Shown here piece by piece: positions 58,985 through 64,000 of a stretch of 64,000 bases of DNA. The position numbers and the translations under genes are program-made. The notes beneath the pieces were generated by a model. It was given only the letters and a program-made list of their open reading frames with translations. It made no database searches and was not told where the DNA came from. This stretch comes from Nyssa sinensis. Taxonomy: Eukaryota > Streptophyta > Magnoliopsida > Cornales > Nyssaceae. The DNA lies in contig CM018031.1 in the NCBI GenBank assembly GCA_008638375.1, forward strand, positions 318,501-382,500. Direction: 5' to 3'. Position 1 is the first letter of the stretch, and the number at the start of each line of letters is the position of its first letter.

Positions 58985-59215
58985 CAAACAGCAAGTCCAA
59001 AAAACTTCAATTAAGCAATTGACACCTACTTGTAGCTCTCGGCATGCTAGGTTCTTATGTGGAAAATCATGCCAAAAATATGTTAATTGAAGCAAACACT
59101 AAGTCCAAAAAATTTGATTAAGCAATTGACACCCACTTGTAGCTCTCCCGCATGCTGGTCTAGGTTCCTTTGCACCATTGGAAAATCATGCCAAAAATGT
59201 GTTGATCAAAGCAAA
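58985..59215. repeat. Imperfect tandem duplication of about 110 bases
   Basis: AAGCAATTGACACC..ACTTGTAGCTCTC and AAAATCATGCCAAAAAT..GTT recur in order at about 59013 and 59120; the second copy has small insertions. Non-coding. Confidence 0.75.
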
Positions 59216-61218
59216 TTCTCAAAAAGCAAGCATCACAAAGACACCCATACAACTTTTAAGCCACATATCATCATCAGAACATTGAACCATGTTGACCCCA
59301 CATCTACCTCATAGTTTTGTTTTTATCCTTACTTTTATTTTTTTTTTTATAATCAAGAGTAATCTCCATCGCCAGGTGTGTTTTAATTAATTGAAGTGAT
59401 AAAGACAGAATTCACAAGGTGATTTACATGATTCATTGTGATTGTGTATGATGGAAAGAAGGGGAGGAAAGGAAAAGAAGGATGGAGGAGTGTTGCATTA
59501 TTTAATATGAGAGAAAAGGCAAGGAAAAAGAGAAAGGATGACCTTTCCCCCCTAGCTCCAAATCACTTCATTTTAAAAATGGGAGGAAAGGAGAAGAGAA
59601 AGAACTACCTCATTTTTTTAAAAAAATATTTATATTTCAAACAATTTATTTTATCTTTTAAAGTAAGAATTCAATAATAAAATCAAGAAATATCCATTCC
59701 TTCATTATGATCAATCAAAGAAGAAGAGAAATAAACCCCTTTCCAAGAATGAGTTAAATAACTCACAAAGCCAACCAAAAGAAAAAAGAAAAAAAGTGAC
59801 CCCCTTAAATAACATATGTAAAGCATGGTCTTTTGATGTGTTTTAAAAAAAAACAAAAGAAAGAAAAAGTTAAAATGAGAAATAGGTGTGGTCATAAAGT
59901 AGTTTAGTGGTCCCATTTCGTAATGGATTGGGTCCATAATTATAGTATTAAAGAGGATTGGTGATACATTGAAATCATAGGTTATGTGTGATACCCAAAC
60001 GAACGATCATGAATCATGACGGCACCGCGCTTCACTGGGTTGGTGGTGGCCCCGACCTACCGAATATGCCTTGCTCTAAATGGCCACCTCTCTCTTCCCC
60101 AATTCCGATGCGTGGTTGTCACTTGTCATCCAACACTCTCGCCAAATCAACAATGCCTAGTTATTTCAATGGTTAGAAAGATAAAAGCAGAAATAAGAGA
60201 AAACAATAGTTTAAAAACAATAAAACAAAATAACTAATAATTCACTTTGGGGGGTCATTATTTGATGCAGTAATAAAATGTTTAAATTGTCCAAATGGAA
60301 TATGAGAGTAAAAATGTCATAAAGTGAATTAACTCAGATTGGTATCTCATGATTTCTGTAATGTATAATTTATTTTTAATATTTCAGTTTTTTAGTTTTT
60401 TTTCGGAATCTTACTTTTTTTGTTGGTTAAAAAAAAAGTATGAAAATAAAGACAAAACAAAAATAAGAAAAAAAATAACTAATGATTCACTAGGGTCATT
60501 ATTAATATTTAGATTGTTAGGTAATGAGGATTGAATACACAAATAATCAATTTATGTACAAAAATAAATGCTGGATGTTATGTCTGTTTTTTAATTTGCT
60601 CCTCCCAACATCTTGTGTATGTTGGACCAATATTAGATAATGACATTCTAACTAATAATTCACTAGTATGACCCAATTTTTACTAATCCTACTATGTGTT
60701 GGTTCAAAACACAAGTTTGTTCAAACCATTATTTTAAGGGAAGCCATTTAAGAAATAAAGAATTTCACTATACTGGTATTTATATAAGTTGACTCGGGCT
60801 AACTTGGTTGGTAATTCATAATTTTTTTTTTTAAAAAAATGTAATAGGTTATGCTCTCGAGATATTTATGTAGACTTGTAAAGTAAAATGATTGTCTAAT
60901 ACACCTTTCGTTTAAAAAAAAAAAAAAAGTGTACTTATAAGGTTAGTTTTATGTTCTATTATTTTGACATTAATGATTTCAAATACCACTTTTAAATAGT
61001 GACCACTACTTTCTCAAATGTAATGATTTAAGATGATAAATATCTACGTTGAAATTCTGTGTAAGAAATAGGTGAGAGACCATTCAATTTAGAACAAAAT
61101 CCAAACAGACCTAGAAATCACACTGGCTTCAACTACCGTGTGAATTGAGCTACTTATGAAGGATTCAATTCATTAACAAGCTAATAATCACAAAACTGGG
61201 CTTAGTTATACCAACACT

Positions 61219-61220
61219 TT

Positions 61221-61263
<43 letters not shown>

Positions 61264-61264
61264 G
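61219..61264 (+). repeat. Compound (GT)n(GA)n microsatellite
   Basis: A clean (TG)n run of about 23 bases passes directly into (AG)n of about 23 bases. Confidence 0.95.
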
Positions 61265-63519
61265 CAAGCAATGTTCCGCCTCAAAAAAACCAATTTTAAT
61301 AGTCTATATCACTTTTATTTTTTTGATAACTTGGTATCCGACTTTTCGGATGACCAATTCCATTGTTCACTAGCAGGGAGTCGATTAAAATTAGGACAAC
61401 ATCTCGTATGGATTAACCAAAAAAAAAGTGACATCTGTTGAATTTCGATTTAACAATCTTAAGAGAACAAGCTCCTTAATTACTATCAACCACCCGCTTA
61501 ACCACCCCCATTGAAATTTGGTCTGTATCACTTAAGTATTCCACAGAACAGGAGGAGGAGAAATGGGTTAAAACTCTGCTTCCACTAATGCATTTTACAT
61601 GCAATATTTTTAACATGGCAACTAGGAAAAGAGGGAAATTGATAAGATTACAGATAATTAATTGTTTATTTTCCACTTATTTTTGCTTTGGATCTCCAAT
61701 CCTGGAATCAAACTTTTTTCGCTTTTGAAGAACGCTTCAGATGACACAATCAACATTGAAATTAATTTCCAAACCCAGCTCATTCTCTAGAGTCAACCTA
61801 AGCAGGTCAGTGGTTGAGCTTCGTTGATCGTTCTTCTACTTCTGGATATGTCCAGTCTAATTTGAGATTTAAAATCTAGAGAAAAAAGGAAGAAGAGAGA
61901 GAGAGATTTTTGCATGATACTCCATGCTCCAATAGAGATATTGAAACATATAATTTGAACACGATGCTGTAAACCCCTCAAGACGCTCTCGTCGATGATT
62001 TTTGAAAGGAGGATTAGGAAGCCACGGAAGGCTCCGAGGAGCTATCCGATGTTTGTAGTTAGGATGAAGATATAATATAATTCCAGAGATCAAAGATGTC
62101 CGTTACTCCTCATCGGTTCTATTATATGCGGAGAGTTGTAGGAGTTGGTGATCCGCATGGTTCATGCGCTGAGATTATGACGCCCCAACACCCCTGCTAC
62201 CATCGAGTTTTTTATGCCCCTCTCTTCGTCCTATACGTTACCTTTCCCGCATTATAGTCGGTATATGCACGACCACGAGCTTGTCGGCTCTACTATGAGA
62301 TCGTGACTTAGGTAACTCGTATTGTATTTAACCATACATAAAACGTCAACCCCCTTTGAGGGTGTATTTTGGACGTCTCAAACACTAACATTGTCTAATT
62401 CGTCTTCATTTGATGAAGATTGATATCTTTTAGATTGCTAGTAAATTTTGGAGTTTTCCTCAAATTTGCATAAAAATGTGGAAAACATTTTAGGTAATTA
62501 ATTTTATAGGAATTCAAATACCAGATAATTAACAAAATACAGCTTCTTAGGAAAATAACTATTCATTTATCTAACTAAAGAACTAATAAGGGGAGATCTA
62601 ATCATGGTCAATCAAATCGAATTACTCATAAGTTAAAATTTTAAAATCAAATATAAACTGAGGCTCCTTTAAAATTGAAGATAAACTAATGTGTTGGTTT
62701 TGATATGTTATAATATTAAATATTTAAGTTACATCATATCTAATATTTTAAATTTTTAGGTAAGTTGGATTATTTACTGAAATTCTCAAGTTAATTTTGT
62801 CATTTGTTCATCATTTGTCTATAAGGCCTGATTTTGGTTTGTTCAGAATATTAAATACTTAAAGTTAAATTCTTTCTATCAGTTTAAGCCATTAGCTATA
62901 TTTGGATCGGTGAAAATCATCATCTGCCCATCTAAGATTTAGTAAATTTAACTATGTTTGAGTCTAAATCACCTTTCAATAATATGGAATACTAATATAG
63001 AGAGAGAATCCAATGCTTCGACATATGTTTGAATAGTCTTATTCAAAACTTGGATCTTTTGTAAAACCAAAATACCTAGGCAACGGTCAAATGGGAATGA
63101 TTTAAAAGTAGTGAATAGGATTTTAAAATTTTGACCCATTACCAGTAAAAACCATGTTGAACATAGGTGATAACTTGGGGCTTTTTTCAACCAAAAAAAA
63201 AAAAAAAAACTTGGGGCTTGAATTAATTTGGCAGATTGATAGCAACCACATCCACATCTTGTGATCTCCATAACACAGGATTTGTTCATAGTCGGGTTGT
63301 CATCCACCTAGAGGTTCAATCATATCATATACAGGAGGGCCATATCTACGCAATATCCTTCAAGACAGAATCATTGTTTGTTTGTAATCTCTCATAACAT
63401 AAACCCAAAACCAACCCATGTCCAAACAAAACTTTCCAGCTTTCATCTTTGCTCAGCTGGCACCAGCTTTGGCTCCCCTCCTCCAGTTCGTGCTCACGCG
63501 TTACAAGCAATCGCATCCC

Positions 63520-63535
63520 CCTCTCCCTATATATA
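63520..63535 (+). promoter_or_regulatory. Probable TATA box of the XTH gene
   Basis: CCCTATATATATTTAC lies about 140 bases before the XTH start codon, followed by a C/T-rich and CA-rich leader; position and sequence fit a plant core promoter. A second TATATATATA run at about 63640-63653 is too close to the ATG to be the main box. Confidence 0.5.
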
Positions 63536-63668
63536 TTTACACAACTCTTTCTCTAAAACCCACAACACACTCACCACATTCAAACTCTCTCCCCCTCTCT
63601 CTATCTCTATATACGATACACACATACACATACATACACATATATATATATATAGCTGTCTATTTAAA

Positions 63669-64000
63669 ATGGCCTTTTCCTATAATGGGTTCTCAATGGT
63701 TTTGATGGTTACTCTAATGGTGATCAGCTCTGTGATGGTTGCCTCTGCTGGTAACTTCAACCAAGACTTCGACCTAACGTGGGGCGATCACCGAGCGAAG
63801 ATATTCAATGGAGGGCAGCTTCTCTCTCTATCACTAGACCAGACCTCTGGCTCTGGATTTCGATCCAAGAATGAGTATCTATTTGGGAGGATTGATATGC
63901 AGCTCAAACTAGTCGCCGGCAACTCTGCTGGCACTGTTACTGCCTACTACGTAAGTTTTCCAACTCCTTTACTTAAAATTTCCAGTGACTTTCTACTCGG
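63669..64000 (+). CDS. XTH: Xyloglucan endotransglucosylase/hydrolase (XTH), first exon
   Basis: XTH enzymes (GH16) cut and rejoin xyloglucan in the cell wall during growth and stress. Exon 1 is 63669-63950, ending TACTAC before GTAAGT; 94 codons are visible. It begins [18 protein letters not shown], a hydrophobic signal peptide that probably ends near VMVASA, then the mature start [19 protein letters not shown] and [44 protein letters not shown]. These match the N-terminal strand block of the family, with TWGD and [10 protein letters not shown] the most typical. The catalytic DEIDFEFLG site is coded by the next exon, outside the window, so activity cannot be judged. Length and splice position are usual for the family. 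The subgroup is uncertain. Confidence 0.9.
   Translation, partial: MAFSYNGFSMVLMVTLMVISSVMVASAGNFNQDFDLTWGDHRAKIFNGGQLLSLSLDQTSGSGFRSKNEYLFGRIDMQLKLVAGNSAGTVTAYYVSFPTPLLKISSDFLL

Larger units (their letters stand above)
57572..63500. other. TIC22 3' flank and long intergenic region
   Basis: No gene is supported. There is a (TA)n tract at about 58911-58941, a poly-A/T-rich stretch with TTTTTT runs, and a GC-richer segment at about 62090-62310 of unknown origin. Confidence 0.5.

Noticed and set aside
63418..63705. 95-residue + strand frame before the XTH gene
   Set aside because: It crosses the TATA box, the leader and the XTH start in another frame; the XTH frame at 63669 has clear homology.

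Overview
The window is nuclear DNA from a flowering plant, most likely a dicot tree or shrub; the species cannot be fixed from the sequence. The evidence is AT-rich intergenic DNA, short exons split by GT-AG introns with long repeat-filled introns, plant-only gene families (PRD1, PPR, TIC22, XTH), and many plant-type LINE, SINE, LTR and TIR-element remnants.

Layout from left to right. 1-8827 (+): 3' half of a SEC23-type COPII coat gene; its first visible intron holds a truncated, apparently 5'-inverted LINE, and one intron appears to use a GC donor. 10814-11264: a degenerate long-TIR element just upstream of the next gene. 11445-18144 (+): a full-length PRD1 homologue (meiotic double-strand-break factor) in nine exons. 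18145-20651: intergenic DNA with possible LINE debris. 20652-22646 (-): a two-exon P-type PPR gene. 23194-25010: an LTR-like block rich in short GGCAGTTGCGG repeats, next to a LINE RNase H fragment. 25737-39799 (-): a five-exon gene for a large acidic protein with an N-terminal C2H2 finger and three 146-residue repeats; its last intron holds an almost complete 5.9-kb LINE flanked by a perfect 17-bp target-site duplication. 43339-46818: a 3.5-kb element with long inverted ends carrying a captured N-terminal fragment of a CobW/ZNG1-type GTPase gene, itself apparently interrupted by LTR sequence. 48147-57571 (+): a seven-exon TIC22-like chloroplast import gene with a 7.4-kb second intron that has collected two LINE fragments, a hAT-type MITE nested in one of them, and a cluster of tRNA-derived SINEs. 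57572-63668: intergenic. 63669-64000 (+): first exon of an XTH (GH16) gene, cut by the window edge.

The genes are independent eukaryotic units serving secretion, meiosis, organelle RNA processing, plastid import and cell-wall remodelling; there is no operon-like logic. PRD1, the PPR gene, the C2H2 gene, TIC22 and the CobW fragment are all interrupted by single-base disruptions, and every one I could resolve is a +1 insertion. This looks more like uncorrected long-read error than pseudogene decay. The candidate for a novel structure is the gene-capturing TIR element at 43.3-46.8 kb.
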